A stretch of DNA of 64,000 nucleotides from Synergistetes bacterium ADurb.Bin155 (GTDB taxonomy: Bacteria; Synergistota; Synergistia; Synergistales; Thermovirgaceae), in NCBI GenBank assembly GCA_002070395.1, contig MWDE01000009.1, forward strand, positions 1 to 64,000, in the 5' to 3' direction. Position 1 is the stretch's first letter, and each line of letters begins with the position of its first letter. Both the position numbers and the translations under genes were made by a program. The notes below the pieces were generated by a model. The model had not been told where the DNA came from, made no database searches, and saw only the letters and a list, made by a program, of their open reading frames with translations. This document shows, piece after piece, positions 15,735 to 25,370 of the stretch.

Positions 15735-17528
15735 TTGGCCAAAACAGGGAAGATAGTAGGTTCCATCGCCAAGATCTCCGGCCCGCTGGTAATTGCCGAT
15801 GGAATGAGTGGGGCCGGAATGTACGAAGTTGTTAGGGTTGGGAACCTCGGACTTGTCGGCGAGATCATCGAGCTGAAGGGATCGATGGCCTCCATACAGG
15901 TCTACGAGGAAACTTCAGGGTTGAAACCGGGTGAACCCGTCGAGAGCTCCGGTGCTCCCCTGAGCGTGGAGCTGGGCCCCGGCCTCATCGAACAATTCTA
16001 TGATGGTGTCCAGAGGCCCCTGAACCTTATCGAACAGGCGGCCAACAGCCCTTATATATCCAGGGGCATCAACGTCCCGGCCCTCGACAGGTCGAAAAAG
16101 TGGGATTTCGTGCCTCTTGTAGAGGAAGGAGCCCAGGTGTCTGAAGGGGACCTCCTCGGTGAGGTTCAGGAGACAGTATTGGTCAGGCACCTGATCCTGG
16201 TCCCCCATGGCGTCAAGGGTAGCGTCAAAAGCATAAGCAAAGGATCCTTCAACGTCGAAGAGACGGTCGCGGTGATACAGGACGGAGAAAAAGAGGTCTT
16301 CGTGGCCATGATGCAAAGATGGCCTGTCCGGTCGCCTAGACCGGTCCGTCAAAGACTTGCCCCCAATGTCCCACTTCCGACGGGGCAGCGTGTGGTGGAC
16401 ACTTTCTTCCCCCTTTCCAGGGGTGGAGCGGCCTGTGTACCCGGACCCTTTGGTTCGGGCAAGACCGTCATCCAGCACCAGCTGGCCAAATGGGCAGACG
16501 CCGAGATCGTGGTGTACGTCGGATGCGGTGAGCGGGGGAATGAAATGACCGACGTGCTCCTTGAATTCCCCGAACTGGTCGACCCCAGGTCAGGGGAGCC
16601 GTTGATGAAAAGGACGGTCCTGATCGCCAACACCTCCAACATGCCCGTCGCAGCGAGAGAGGCCAGCATATACACGGCGGTCACTATCGCGGAATACTAC
16701 CGCGACATGGGTTACTCGGTGGCCCTCATGGCCGATTCGACGAGCCGATGGGCCGAAGCCCTTCGTGAGATCTCCGGAAGGCTCGAGGAGATGCCGGGCG
16801 AGGAAGGGTACCCCGCTTACCTAGGGACAAGGCTGGCCAGTTTTTACGAAAGAGCCGGAAGGGCCATCTGCCTCGGGTCCGAAGGAAGGGAAGGCTCCAT
16901 CACGTCCATCGGGGCTGTTTCCCCTCCAGGGGGTGACCTGTCCGAACCGGTAAGCCAGAACTCCCTCAGGGTGACCAAGGTATTCTGGGGTCTCGATGCC
17001 AACCTGGCCTACCAGAGGCATTTCCCTGCTATTAACTGGCTTCTCAGTTATTCCCTCTACGCCGAGAAGCTCGGGGAATACTGGGATAACATCTATGACG
17101 GTGAATGGAGCGTCCTGAGGACCGAAGCCATGTCGATCCTTGAAGAAGAGGACAGGCTCCGGGAGATAGTCAGGCTCGTGGGCATCGATGCCCTGTCCAG
17201 GCAGGAGAGGATGGTGCTGGAGACCGCCAAGTCACTCAGGGAGGACTTCCTGCACCAGAATGCCTACCACGAGGTCGATACTTACGCCTCGATGGACAAG
17301 CAGTTCAAGATGCTGAGGAATATCATTCACTTCCACCACCTTTGCCAGAACGCCCTTGAGAGGGGGGCCACGATCCAGGAGATCAACGCCCTTCCTGTCA
17401 GGGACCTGATAGCCAGGATGAGATACGAGGATGAAAAGGAACTGAAACGGATCGATGAATTGCTGCCGGTTATGAAAGAGGAAGTCGACCGACTCCTTTC
17501 TGAGGGGGGCATGGGTGATGTTGCCTAA
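15735..17528 (+). CDS. atpA: V-type ATP synthase catalytic subunit A
   Basis: The catalytic ATPase subunit, about 597 residues. The Walker A motif GPFGSGKT lies at 237-244 (K243), with [13 protein letters not shown] and [21 protein letters not shown] after it. The A-type non-homologous insert (about 100-190) is present. I prefer TTG 15735, with GGAGGGG about 7 nt upstream; GTG 15714 lacks a site. Alternating A/B hexamers hydrolyse or make ATP. It overlaps subunit B by 11-14 nt. Confidence 0.94.
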   Translation: MAKTGKIVGSIAKISGPLVIADGMSGAGMYEVVRVGNLGLVGEIIELKGSMASIQVYEETSGLKPGEPVESSGAPLSVELGPGLIEQFYDGVQRPLNLIEQAANSPYISRGINVPALDRSKKWDFVPLVEEGAQVSEGDLLGEVQETVLVRHLILVPHGVKGSVKSISKGSFNVEETVAVIQDGEKEVFVAMMQRWPVRSPRPVRQRLAPNVPLPTGQRVVDTFFPLSRGGAACVPGPFGSGKTVIQHQLAKWADAEIVVYVGCGERGNEMTDVLLEFPELVDPRSGEPLMKRTVLIANTSNMPVAAREASIYTAVTIAEYYRDMGYSVALMADSTSRWAEALREISGRLEEMPGEEGYPAYLGTRLASFYERAGRAICLGSEGREGSITSIGAVSPPGGDLSEPVSQNSLRVTKVFWGLDANLAYQRHFPAINWLLSYSLYAEKLGEYWDNIYDGEWSVLRTEAMSILEEEDRLREIVRLVGIDALSRQERMVLETAKSLREDFLHQNAYHEVDTYASMDKQFKMLRNIIHFHHLCQNALERGATIQEINALPVRDLIARMRYEDEKELKRIDELLPVMKEEVDRLLSEGGMGDVA

Positions 17529-18930
17529 AGAATACAGGACCATATCCGACCTTTCCGGTCCTCTTCTGGTCGTCGAGAATACCGAGAATGTCCGTTACGA
17601 CGAGCTGGTCGAGATCGAGTTGGCCAACGGGGAACGGAGAAGGGGCAGGGTGCTGGAGATAACGAGGGAGAACGCCCTGGTACAGGTCTTCGAAGGTACG
17701 TCCGGTATCGACCTGGATACCACGAAGGTCGTCTTTATGGGGAAGGTCTTGATGCTTCCCGTCAGCAAGGACATCCTGGGACGCATCTTCAACGGGCGTG
17801 GAGAACCTATCGATGGGGGGGCTCCTATCATCCCCGACAAGACCCTGGACGTCAACGGCTACCCCATGAACCCCTATTCAAGGGACTATCCCTCGGAGTT
17901 CATCCAGACCGGCATCTCCACGATCGACGGCATGAACCCCATGGTGAGAGGTCAGAAACTCCCGATCTTTTCTGGGAGCGGATTGCCCCATAACAGGATC
18001 GCTGCCCAGGTGGCGAGGCAATCGACCGTACTCGGCGGTCACGAGGATTTCGCCGTTGTGTTCGCGGCCATGGGTATCACCTTCGAGGAAGCCTACTTCT
18101 TCATGGAAGACTTCCGGAAGACCGGTGCGATTGAAAGAACGGTAATGTTCGTCAACCTGGCGGACGACCCCGCTATTGAACGGATAACGACCCCCCGCCT
18201 TGCCCTCACCTGCGCTGAATACCTGGCCTTTGAAAGAGATTACCAGGTCCTGGTCATCCTGACGGACCTCACAAACTACTGCGAGGCCCTGAGGGAGATC
18301 TCCTCGGCCCGAAAGGAGGTCCCTGGCCGGAGAGGTTATCCCGGCTACCTATATACGGACCTGGCGACGATGTATGAAAGGGCGGGAAGGCTGAAAGGAA
18401 AGAAAGGTTCCATCACACAATTCCCTATATTGACGATGCCCGAGGATGATAAGACCCATCCCATACCCGACCTTACGGGTTATATTACCGAGGGACAGAT
18501 CATCCTCAGTCGGACGCTGCACAGGAAGGGCATCTTTCCCCCCGTCGACGTCATGCCCTCCCTTTCCAGGCTCAAGGACAAGGGTATCGGGGCGGGAAAG
18601 ACCAGGGAGGATCACGCCGACCTGATGAACCAGCTTTTCGCCGCCTATGCCAGGGGAAAAGAGGCCAAGGAGCTGGCCACCATCCTCGGGGAAGGGGCAC
18701 TTTCCGAGGAAGACAAGGCCTTCGCCCTATTTTCCGATCGTTTCGAGGACCTTTATGTCAGGCAGGGTGAATATGAGAACAGGCCCATTGAGGAAACCCT
18801 CGAACTCGGGTGGGACCTGCTTACCATCATCCCGGTCAGGGAACTGAAGCGAGTCAGGGACGCCTACATCGAGAAATATCTCCTGCCGAGATCTGGAGCG
18901 GAAAAAGAAAAACAGGCCAAGGGCGCGTGA
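17518..18930 (+). CDS. atpB: V-type ATP synthase regulatory subunit B
   Basis: This non-catalytic nucleotide-binding subunit lacks a true P-loop; the position is occupied by [16 protein letters not shown]. Other B-subunit signatures are [20 protein letters not shown] and [20 protein letters not shown]. The start could be ATG 17518 or the adjacent GTG 17515, both inside the end of subunit A. The length of about 470 residues is normal. Confidence 0.94.
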   Translation: MLPKEYRTISDLSGPLLVVENTENVRYDELVEIELANGERRRGRVLEITRENALVQVFEGTSGIDLDTTKVVFMGKVLMLPVSKDILGRIFNGRGEPIDGGAPIIPDKTLDVNGYPMNPYSRDYPSEFIQTGISTIDGMNPMVRGQKLPIFSGSGLPHNRIAAQVARQSTVLGGHEDFAVVFAAMGITFEEAYFFMEDFRKTGAIERTVMFVNLADDPAIERITTPRLALTCAEYLAFERDYQVLVILTDLTNYCEALREISSARKEVPGRRGYPGYLYTDLATMYERAGRLKGKKGSITQFPILTMPEDDKTHPIPDLTGYITEGQIILSRTLHRKGIFPPVDVMPSLSRLKDKGIGAGKTREDHADLMNQLFAAYARGKEAKELATILGEGALSEEDKAFALFSDRFEDLYVRQGEYENRPIEETLELGWDLLTIIPVRELKRVRDAYIEKYLLPRSGAEKEKQAKGA

Positions 18931-18962
18931 GGTAAGACATAAAATGGTAAGGGGAGCCTGAT

Positions 18963-19589
18963 ATGGCGAAAAAAATCAATGTCAACCCTAACCGCATGGA
19001 GCTGTCCCGTCTGAAGGCAAGACTTAAGGTAGCCAAAAGGGGGCACAAACTCCTAAAGGATAAGCAGGACGCCCTGATCAAGGCCTTCCTTGAAAAAGCC
19101 AGGAGCCTTAAGGATCTGAGGGAATCGGTGGAGAAGGAGCTGGAAGATTGTTACCGCAGCTTTCTACTTGCCAGGGCCCAGACCTTCCCCGCCATGCTTG
19201 AGCAGGCCTTGATGATCACCGGTACGGGTCTTTCCCTGAAGATATCAAAAAAGAACATCATGAGCGTCATCGTCCCTATCTTCGAAGTGGAGCAGGGTGA
19301 AACATCCCTGAGTTACGGCCTGGGGACGACCACGGGGAACCTCGATGTGGCCCTGGAAAAGTTCTCTGGGCTCCTTCCTAGACTGGTGAGCCTGGCGGCG
19401 GAAGAGAAAGCGTTGAGGCTTATGGCCGTCGAGATCGAAAGGACCCGAAGAAGGGTTAACGCCCTCGAGCACGTCCTCATCCCTTCCTTCCAGGAGACCA
19501 TACGGTACATCACCATGAAGCTCGATGACCAAGAACGGGCAAACCTCAGCAGGCTCATGAGGATTAAGGAGATAGTCCGCTCTCACTAG
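18963..19589 (+). CDS. atpD: V-type ATP synthase subunit D (central rotor shaft)
   Basis: A 208-residue protein whose N- and C-terminal thirds are long helices. Family signatures are INVNPNRMELSRLKARLKVA and KRGHKLLKDKQDALIKAFLE at the start and RRRVNALEHVLIPSFQETIRYI near the end. It forms the rotating central coiled coil inside the A3B3 head. It is the last gene; a strong terminator follows within 30 nt. Confidence 0.93.
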   Translation: MAKKINVNPNRMELSRLKARLKVAKRGHKLLKDKQDALIKAFLEKARSLKDLRESVEKELEDCYRSFLLARAQTFPAMLEQALMITGTGLSLKISKKNIMSVIVPIFEVEQGETSLSYGLGTTTGNLDVALEKFSGLLPRLVSLAAEEKALRLMAVEIERTRRRVNALEHVLIPSFQETIRYITMKLDDQERANLSRLMRIKEIVRSH

Positions 19590-19616
19590 GAAATACTTTC
19601 CCAATATTGATCATTT

Positions 19617-19653
19617 TTAAGGGGAGCCCCATGGGGCTCCCCTTAAACTTTTA
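19617..19653 (+). terminator. Rho-independent terminator of the V-ATPase operon
   Basis: AAGGGGAGCCCC and its exact reverse complement form a near-loopless palindrome at 19619-19644, flanked by T-rich sequence on both sides. It may work in either direction. Confidence 0.85.
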
Positions 19654-19740
19654 CAGGCCCGTCAACCCGAAAGGCCAGGCGTTGAGGAGAAGGGAGCTGT
19701 TTTTCCCATTTTTATCGAAAGGATGATAAACTAATAAACT

Positions 19741-20168
19741 GCGGGAAGGAGTCCAAGCGGTCGCTGCCCCCTCAGGGGGCGGAGGAAAGTCCGGGCTCCA
19801 CAGGGCAGGGCGCTGGAGAAACTCCAGTGGGCGTGAGCCCAAGGAAAGTGCCACAGAAACATACCGCCCGGCACTCATTCAACACTTTGGTGCCCCATTG
19901 ATAATTCCAGCTTGCGTTGGAGGGATCGACGCCAGTTTTGCTCCAAAGTATCGAATGAGTGCCGGGTAAGGGTGAAAAGGTGGGGTAAGGGCCCACCAGC
20001 TGCCGGGCGACCGGTAGGCTAGGCAAACCCCGCCCGGAGCAAGACCGAATAGGAGGGGATGAGGCTGCCCGCTGACCCTCGGGTACGGTCGCTTGAGGCC
20101 CGGCGCAAGCCGGACCCCAGATAAATGACCGCCACGCACAGAACCCGGCTTAAGGACTGCTTCCCGCT
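19741..20168 (+). ncRNA. rnpB: RNase P RNA
   Basis: This is the catalytic RNA that trims tRNA 5' leaders. The ends pair as GCGGGAAG (19741-19748) with CTTCCCGC (20160-20167). The universal core GAGGAAAGTCCGGGCTCC is at 19782-19799, followed by CCACAGAAACATACCGCC. Near the 3' end are AGATAAATGACCGCC and ACAGAACCCGGCTTA. A long P12-like helix runs from CCCGGCACTCATTC (19867-19880) to its perfect complement at 19953-19966. The overall layout is bacterial type A. About 180 nt separate it from mraZ. Confidence 0.95.
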
Positions 20169-20180
20169 GTAGGTAGCCTA

Positions 20181-20215
20181 AAGGAGCGCTTCATTCACGA
20201 AGCGCTCCTTTTTTA
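20181..20215 (+). terminator. Rho-independent terminator of rnpB
   Basis: AAGGAGCGCTT pairs perfectly with AAGCGCTCCTT across an 8-nt loop, followed by a T6 run. Confidence 0.9.
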
Positions 20216-20222
20216 TTGTATT

Positions 20223-20252
20223 TTGAGAAAGATGATACTTGAGAATTATTAA
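20223..20252 (+). promoter_or_regulatory. Possible promoter of the dcw operon
   Basis: TTGAGA (20223-20228) and TATTAA (20247-20252) are 18 bp apart just after the rnpB terminator. Other weak -10-like hexamers lie closer to mraZ, so this is tentative. Confidence 0.35.
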
Positions 20253-20304
20253 AATGACTTCAATGGGGTCAAAAGAACCATAAAGAAACCAGAAAAGATG
20301 ATAG

Positions 20305-20339
20305 AGTGGTGCAAAGTGGAACGAAGTGGCAAAAAATGG
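20305..20339 (+). promoter_or_regulatory. MraZ operator: four TGG repeats at 10-bp spacing
   Basis: AGTGG occurs at 20305, 20315 and 20325, and AATGG at 20335, with exact 10-bp periodicity. The second copy is preceded by AA, giving AAAGTGG-type units. MraZ rings are known to bind tandem TGG-containing boxes upstream of their own gene. The last repeat runs into the mraZ Shine-Dalgarno (GGGAGG, 20338-20343), so binding would also cover the ribosome site. Autorepression is inferred. Confidence 0.7.
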
Positions 20340-20351
20340 GAGGTAAATCCC

Positions 20352-20777
20352 ATGCTGGTGGGAACCTTCGAACATAAATTTGATAATAAGGGAAGGATAG
20401 TGCTCCCGTCAAAATTCAGGGATGAGTTGGGAGAGAGCGCTGTCGCCACGGTGGGTATCGACCGGTGTGTATCGATATACTCCGCGGAAAGATGGCAGGA
20501 GCTACTGAACAGGTTTCACCAGATGTCCTTTTCCAAGGGAAAGACGAGGGATTTTCTGAGGGTACTCCTCGCGACGGCTAACGAGATCCAGTTCGACGCT
20601 TCAGGCCGTGCCCTGATCCCCTCAAACTTGCGACAGCACGCCAAACTGGAACTGGAAGTCAGCGTCATCGGCGTCGGCGACCATGTGGAACTATGGGATA
20701 CGACCTCCTGGAACACCTATCTCGAGGAGATCCGTAGCGTCCTGCCTGACATTGCCGAAGAGGTGGAGGGATTATGA
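20352..20777 (+). CDS. mraZ: Transcriptional regulator MraZ
   Basis: MraZ is a DNA-binding ring protein that regulates the dcw operon. Both AbrB-like repeats are visible: the first begins MLVGTFEHKFDNKGRIVLPSKFR and the second contains QFDASGRALIPSNLR. I chose ATG 20352, 8 nt after GGGAGG. The open frame starts earlier, but that region is the operator. The resulting 141 residues match the family. It overlaps rsmH as ATGA. Confidence 0.95.
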   Translation: MLVGTFEHKFDNKGRIVLPSKFRDELGESAVATVGIDRCVSIYSAERWQELLNRFHQMSFSKGKTRDFLRVLLATANEIQFDASGRALIPSNLRQHAKLELEVSVIGVGDHVELWDTTSWNTYLEEIRSVLPDIAEEVEGL

Positions 20778-21700
20778 ACACCCATATCCCGGTGATGCTT
20801 CCCGAAATCTGCGGAATATTAGGGAAGGCTCAAAACCTGAGGTTCGTCGTGGACGCTACTCTCGGGCTCGGGGGGTATTCGGAAGGGGTCCTGTTGAAAT
20901 GGAGAAAGGCCGTCGTCCTCGGCATTGACCAGGATCCCCAGGCTATTGAGGCGGCGAAGAGAAAGCTCATGGATTTTGGCGACCGTTTTCGGGCCGTACA
21001 CGGCAACTTCCGCGACCTTTCCCCGATCCTGGAAAAAACCGGAATGGGGAAACCTGATGCCGTCCTCTTCGACCTGGGGGTATCGAGCATTCAGATTGAA
21101 ACCCCCGAGCGGGGTTTTTCCTTTCAGGAGGACGGCCCGCTGGATATGCGAATGGATAGCCAGAGTGAGCGCCAGGAGAGGGCCGGTGACATCATCAATA
21201 CCGCCGGCATGAGGGAATTGATCACCCTGTTCCGCAAGTACGGCGAAGATCCCTACGCCGCGCAGATAGCCCGGGGGATTGTCAGGTACAGGGAGTCCTC
21301 CGGCCCTATCAAGAGCACGTCGGAGCTGGTCCAGGTCATCAGAGACACCCTTCCGGCTCCGGTCCAGAGGAAGATGGGGAGGAATCCGGCCAGGAAGGTT
21401 TTCCAGGCGCTCAGGATAGCTGTCAACGACGAACTGGAAGCGCTGGCCGACGCCCTGAACCAGTGCGAGAGCCTGTCCTCGGGGGCGATGATGGTGATCG
21501 TCGTGAGTTATCACTCCCTTGAGGACAGGATCGTCAAGAGAAAATTTCGGGAATGGGATGCCCTGGGAAGAGGAAATGACCTTTACAGAAAGCCTCTTGT
21601 GCCGGGAGCGGAAGAATTGAAAGAAAACTGGAGATCTAGAAGCGCCAAACTACGGGCTTTCTCATTCCTGGAGAAGGTGCCGGAGGTGACTGACCGATGA
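20774..21700 (+). CDS. rsmH: 16S rRNA (cytosine(1402)-N(4))-methyltransferase
   Basis: RsmH methylates N4 of C1402 in the ribosomal P site. The start NTHIPVMLPEICGIL, the SAM motif VDATLGLGGYSEGVL and FDLGVSSIQIETPERGFSF are all family signatures. GRNPARKVFQALRIAVNDEL and VSYHSLEDRIVKRKFR complete the set. The 308 residues are a normal length. It starts within the mraZ stop and ends 4 nt inside ftsL. Confidence 0.95.
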   Translation: MNTHIPVMLPEICGILGKAQNLRFVVDATLGLGGYSEGVLLKWRKAVVLGIDQDPQAIEAAKRKLMDFGDRFRAVHGNFRDLSPILEKTGMGKPDAVLFDLGVSSIQIETPERGFSFQEDGPLDMRMDSQSERQERAGDIINTAGMRELITLFRKYGEDPYAAQIARGIVRYRESSGPIKSTSELVQVIRDTLPAPVQRKMGRNPARKVFQALRIAVNDELEALADALNQCESLSSGAMMVIVVSYHSLEDRIVKRKFREWDALGRGNDLYRKPLVPGAEELKENWRSRSAKLRAFSFLEKVPEVTDR

Positions 21701-22125
21701 ACTCTTGCGCTCTGGAATTGCCCCGCTGCTGCAGTCAAAGAGTCAAGGCGCGCGGACCCTTATGGATCCTTGTTTGCGGCGGAGTAGTGTCGCTCCTCAT
21801 GGGTCTGGTCGGTTTGAGGCTTTATTCCCTTAACTTGGAGTACCAGCTGGCTGATATCCAAAGGCAGATCGTCCTCATGGAAGAGGAGCAGTCGAGGTTA
21901 GAGAAGGACTTGGCGGGTTTACTGAATCCAACGAGAGTGTATAGTTATGCGAGGTCGGAATTGGGTATGAAGGCTTCCGCCGGCATAGGCGTGGTGAGGG
22001 TCGCGGCGGTCCGGACGGTTCCTCCGGCGAGCCAGGCGTACGATAGGGTCGAAGCGGGCGTCATCAGGAAGGCCCTCGTGTGGCTGGTGGATTCCGTGTC
22101 GAGGAAGGCTTCCGCCCGACAGTGA
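21697..22125 (+). CDS. ftsL: Cell division protein FtsL-like
   Basis: A 142-residue bitopic membrane protein. It has a short cytoplasmic part with clustered cysteines (CCSQR), a transmembrane helix at about 23-45, then a periplasmic coiled coil (LADIQRQIVLMEEEQSRLEKDLAGL) and the LNPTRVYSYARSELGM motif common to FtsL and DivIC. It sits between rsmH and ftsI, the usual ftsL place. Sequence conservation in this family is low, so naming leans on topology and position. Confidence 0.8.
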   Translation: MNSCALELPRCCSQRVKARGPLWILVCGGVVSLLMGLVGLRLYSLNLEYQLADIQRQIVLMEEEQSRLEKDLAGLLNPTRVYSYARSELGMKASAGIGVVRVAAVRTVPPASQAYDRVEAGVIRKALVWLVDSVSRKASARQ

Positions 22126-22160
22126 CCGTAAATTGATCAACGAAGGACGGTCAGTATTGG

Positions 22161-23804
22161 ATGAAAGGTCTGAGGAAGAGCCCTTGGCTGCTGCTTGCCG
22201 TTTTCATTTTGGTGCTCCTCTTCCGACTTTATACACGTCACCTTGACCCGGACCCCAGGATAAGATCACAGGCAGGAAGCCAATACTGGGCCAGGTTGAA
22301 GGTAGCGGCCCCCAGAGGCTTCATCAGGGACAGGAACGGTATAGCTTTGGCGATCTCCACCCCGGCCCTGAGTTTTTTCATTGATCCCACCTTGTGGGAC
22401 CCGGGCAACGCCCCCCTTTTGCAGGATTTGATCCCCCGTGAAAGGCTTGAAAGGATCTCCACAAAGATGGAGGGGCGGTACTTCCCGATCGCTCGGAAGG
22501 TTGACCCACCCATTTCCGAACGGATAATTAACCTGAAACTTCCAGGGCTTTTCTGGGTAAAGGAGACGAAAAGGATCTATCCCCAGGGGAACACACTGTG
22601 CCACGTCCTGGGTTTTTGCTCTATCGATGACACGGGACTGGCCGGGACGGAATTATTCTGGGACCGTGTTCTTTTCGCGCCGCCTGAAGGAAGGATCATA
22701 GCCAAGGACGCGAAGGGCCATTTCGTAGACGTAGCCCTGCCAGGCCATACCCTCACCGCGGATAATGACTCACTAGTCCAACTTACCATCGACTCCAGAC
22801 TTCAGCACATCCTCGAACAGAGGCTCAAGGAGGGGATGGACAGTCACAGGGCTGAATGGGCGGCGGCGATTCTGGTCGAACCTTCGACGGGAATGATCCT
22901 GGGAATGGCCAGCCTGCCCGATTTCAACCCAAATGTCAGGACCACCTTTGCCGATAAAGAATCCCTTAGGAATAACGCTCTCTCAAGGGTTTTCGAGCCT
23001 GGCTCAACATTCAAACCCATTATTATGTCAAACCTCCTTGATAACGGTGAGGTCTCTCTGGATAGCACCATAAACTGCCAAGGGAAGATCAGGGTGGCAG
23101 ATGTTACAATCCATGACATAAAGGCCCACGGCAAGGTGAACCCGATCAGCATAATCGCCGATTCCTGCAACGTGGGGATGGTCACCGGCGTGAAACACTC
23201 TGAACCCTTCAGGACCTACTCTTTTTTAAAAAGGTGTGGGTTCGGGGACCCCTCCGGGATCGAACTCCCCGGGGAAGAATCGGGTTTGATCATGCCCCCG
23301 TCCCAGTGGCGGGGTTCAGTGCCAGCCACAATAGCGATCGGTCAGGGTATCGGCGTCACACCCCTCCAATTGGCCATGGCCACGGCTTCCATCGCGAACG
23401 GTGGAACACTGATGAAGCCCTTTATCGTTTCCGAGATCAGGCGCAAAGGCGGCAAATTAGAATACCAAGGCAAGCCTTTCGCCGTTGGCGAGGTTATGTC
23501 GGCTCGGACCTCGCAACTGATGCGGGAAGCCATGAGGCAGGCCGTGGAAAAGGGGACGGGAAGGACCGCTGCTGTTCCTGGGGTCAAAGTGGCAGGCAAA
23601 ACAGGTACGGCCCAGGTTCCAGGAGCGGGAGGGTATCTCAAGGGCGATTACACCCCTTCCTTTGTGGGCTTCTGGCCCTGCGATGACCCAAAATACCTGC
23701 TCTTGGTCGTGATCGGCAACCCGAGGGAGGGAGACTTCCTCGGCGGCAAAGTGGCTGCTCCTGTCTTCAGGAGCATCGTACAGGACATGGAATTGATCTC
23801 CTGA
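22161..23804 (+). CDS. ftsI: Septal peptidoglycan transpeptidase (penicillin-binding protein, FtsI)
   Basis: A class B PBP that cross-links septal peptidoglycan with FtsW. A transmembrane helix lies at about 8-22, a dimerisation domain begins around PRGFIRDRNGIALA, and the transpeptidase domain follows. Catalytic motifs are S282 in GSTFKP, SCN at 335-337 and KTG at 480-482. There is no PASTA domain after the transpeptidase. It lies between ftsL and murE. The 547-residue length is slightly short but complete. Confidence 0.93.
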   Translation: MKGLRKSPWLLLAVFILVLLFRLYTRHLDPDPRIRSQAGSQYWARLKVAAPRGFIRDRNGIALAISTPALSFFIDPTLWDPGNAPLLQDLIPRERLERISTKMEGRYFPIARKVDPPISERIINLKLPGLFWVKETKRIYPQGNTLCHVLGFCSIDDTGLAGTELFWDRVLFAPPEGRIIAKDAKGHFVDVALPGHTLTADNDSLVQLTIDSRLQHILEQRLKEGMDSHRAEWAAAILVEPSTGMILGMASLPDFNPNVRTTFADKESLRNNALSRVFEPGSTFKPIIMSNLLDNGEVSLDSTINCQGKIRVADVTIHDIKAHGKVNPISIIADSCNVGMVTGVKHSEPFRTYSFLKRCGFGDPSGIELPGEESGLIMPPSQWRGSVPATIAIGQGIGVTPLQLAMATASIANGGTLMKPFIVSEIRRKGGKLEYQGKPFAVGEVMSARTSQLMREAMRQAVEKGTGRTAAVPGVKVAGKTGTAQVPGAGGYLKGDYTPSFVGFWPCDDPKYLLLVVIGNPREGDFLGGKVAAPVFRSIVQDMELIS

Positions 23805-23825
23805 ACAGGGGGTTTTTATCCAGTG

Positions 23826-25370
23826 ATGAGGGTCTCCGATATCAAGAGGCTACTGAAGGAGCGCGGAATACTTCTCGGGCACGGGGTCAGGAACATCAGG
23901 GAGGAACCAACGGGAGTCGACACTGAAGAGGACCCCAGGATAACCGGTGTCTTCATGGACTCTCGGAAAGTGCTGCCCGGCGGCATTTTCTTTTGCCTCA
24001 AGGGGACTACTTATGACGGCCATGACCATGCCCTCGAGGCCTGGACCAATGGAGCGGTGTGCGTTGTCTCGGAGAAAGTCACGCCAGCCCCTGTCACTCA
24101 TCTCCTGGTTCGAGATCCCAGGGTCGCGATGGGATTCGCTGCGATGGCCTTTTTTGACCACCCTGCGGATTCGCTGAAGATGATCGCTGTAACCGGAACC
24201 AATGGCAAGACGACCACAGCCTACATGTTGAGGTCCATTTTTAATTCTACCGGCGGCCGATCGGGGATGCTGGGCACCGTGATCTACGACACGGGAAGTG
24301 TCGCCTATCATGAAGCCCGGAGGACGACACCCGAATCGCCTGAAATACAATCCATGCTTCGTGAAATGTTGCTGAACGGCTGTAATTACTGCGTAATGGA
24401 GGCCTCTTCCCACGGCCTTTATCAGGGGAGGCTGACCGGCTGCAGTTACGATGGGGCCATTTTTACAAACCTTTCACCGGAGCACCTGGACTTCCATGGG
24501 ACTATGGGGGAGTACTTCAGGTCAAAAATGATCCTTTTCAGAGATCACATGAAAACCCCGAACTGGATAGGTGCTTCGAATATTTCTGACCCCTACGGTA
24601 AAAGAGTCAAGGAACTCTTCCCCGGCAGGATAGTATCATTCTCCCTGGACAAGGAAGATCACGCCGATTTTTTCGGCGTTGTTAAAAGCCAAAGCCTTGC
24701 GGGTCTGGAAATGGAGATATTTTACGGAGGGAAAGAATCAATTTTTCAGGTCAGCCTCCCGTTGACGGGGCGTTTCAATGCCTTGAACGCCCTAGGGGCG
24801 GCAACCCTCTCTCTTTCCATGGGTCTCGATCCCCAAACTGTAAAAAAGGGGCTCGAGTCCATGCCCCAAGTGCCCGGGCGCCTGCAGCGTTACTCTCTCG
24901 CTAACGGAGTGACGGCCTTGATAGACTACGCCCACACTCCCGAAGCGCTTCAGAACGTACTGACCTCACTGAGAGAGGTCAGCGAAGGAAAGATCTGGAC
25001 CATTTTCGGCTCAGGGGGTGATCGTTTTAAAGATAACCGCCCACGGATGGGGAGGGTCGCTGCCTCGCTGTCGGACCGGGTCGTTATTACGATGGATAAC
25101 CCTAGAAGTGAGGACCCTGCCCAAATTGCCAAGGAGATCCTCGGCGGGGTCATTACAGAGGCCGAAAGAAAGGTACCTCCCGAAGTCATCCTGGATAGGT
25201 GCGAGGCGATCTTTTCCGTCCTCGACAGGGCCGGTGGAGGCGACGTGATCCTCATCGCCGGGAAAGGGCCTGAGAGGAACATAATTTTTTCGGACAGGGT
25301 CATCCCTCACCAGGATTCGGAGTCGGTGGAGGAGTGGTCCTTAGCAAGGGGGGTAAAGTGGGCGAAATGA
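23826..25370 (+). CDS. murE: UDP-MurNAc-L-Ala-D-Glu:meso-diaminopimelate ligase
   Basis: MurE adds the third residue of the stem peptide using ATP. The P-loop is TGTNGKTTT. The amino-acid-specificity motif DNPR (424-427, in MDNPRSEDP) is the form found in meso-diaminopimelate-adding enzymes, so the wall is predicted to contain meso-DAP rather than lysine or ornithine. ATG 23826 follows an in-frame GTG at 23823. The C-terminal part overlaps murF. Confidence 0.94.
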   Translation: MRVSDIKRLLKERGILLGHGVRNIREEPTGVDTEEDPRITGVFMDSRKVLPGGIFFCLKGTTYDGHDHALEAWTNGAVCVVSEKVTPAPVTHLLVRDPRVAMGFAAMAFFDHPADSLKMIAVTGTNGKTTTAYMLRSIFNSTGGRSGMLGTVIYDTGSVAYHEARRTTPESPEIQSMLREMLLNGCNYCVMEASSHGLYQGRLTGCSYDGAIFTNLSPEHLDFHGTMGEYFRSKMILFRDHMKTPNWIGASNISDPYGKRVKELFPGRIVSFSLDKEDHADFFGVVKSQSLAGLEMEIFYGGKESIFQVSLPLTGRFNALNALGAATLSLSMGLDPQTVKKGLESMPQVPGRLQRYSLANGVTALIDYAHTPEALQNVLTSLREVSEGKIWTIFGSGGDRFKDNRPRMGRVAASLSDRVVITMDNPRSEDPAQIAKEILGGVITEAERKVPPEVILDRCEAIFSVLDRAGGGDVILIAGKGPERNIIFSDRVIPHQDSESVEEWSLARGVKWAK

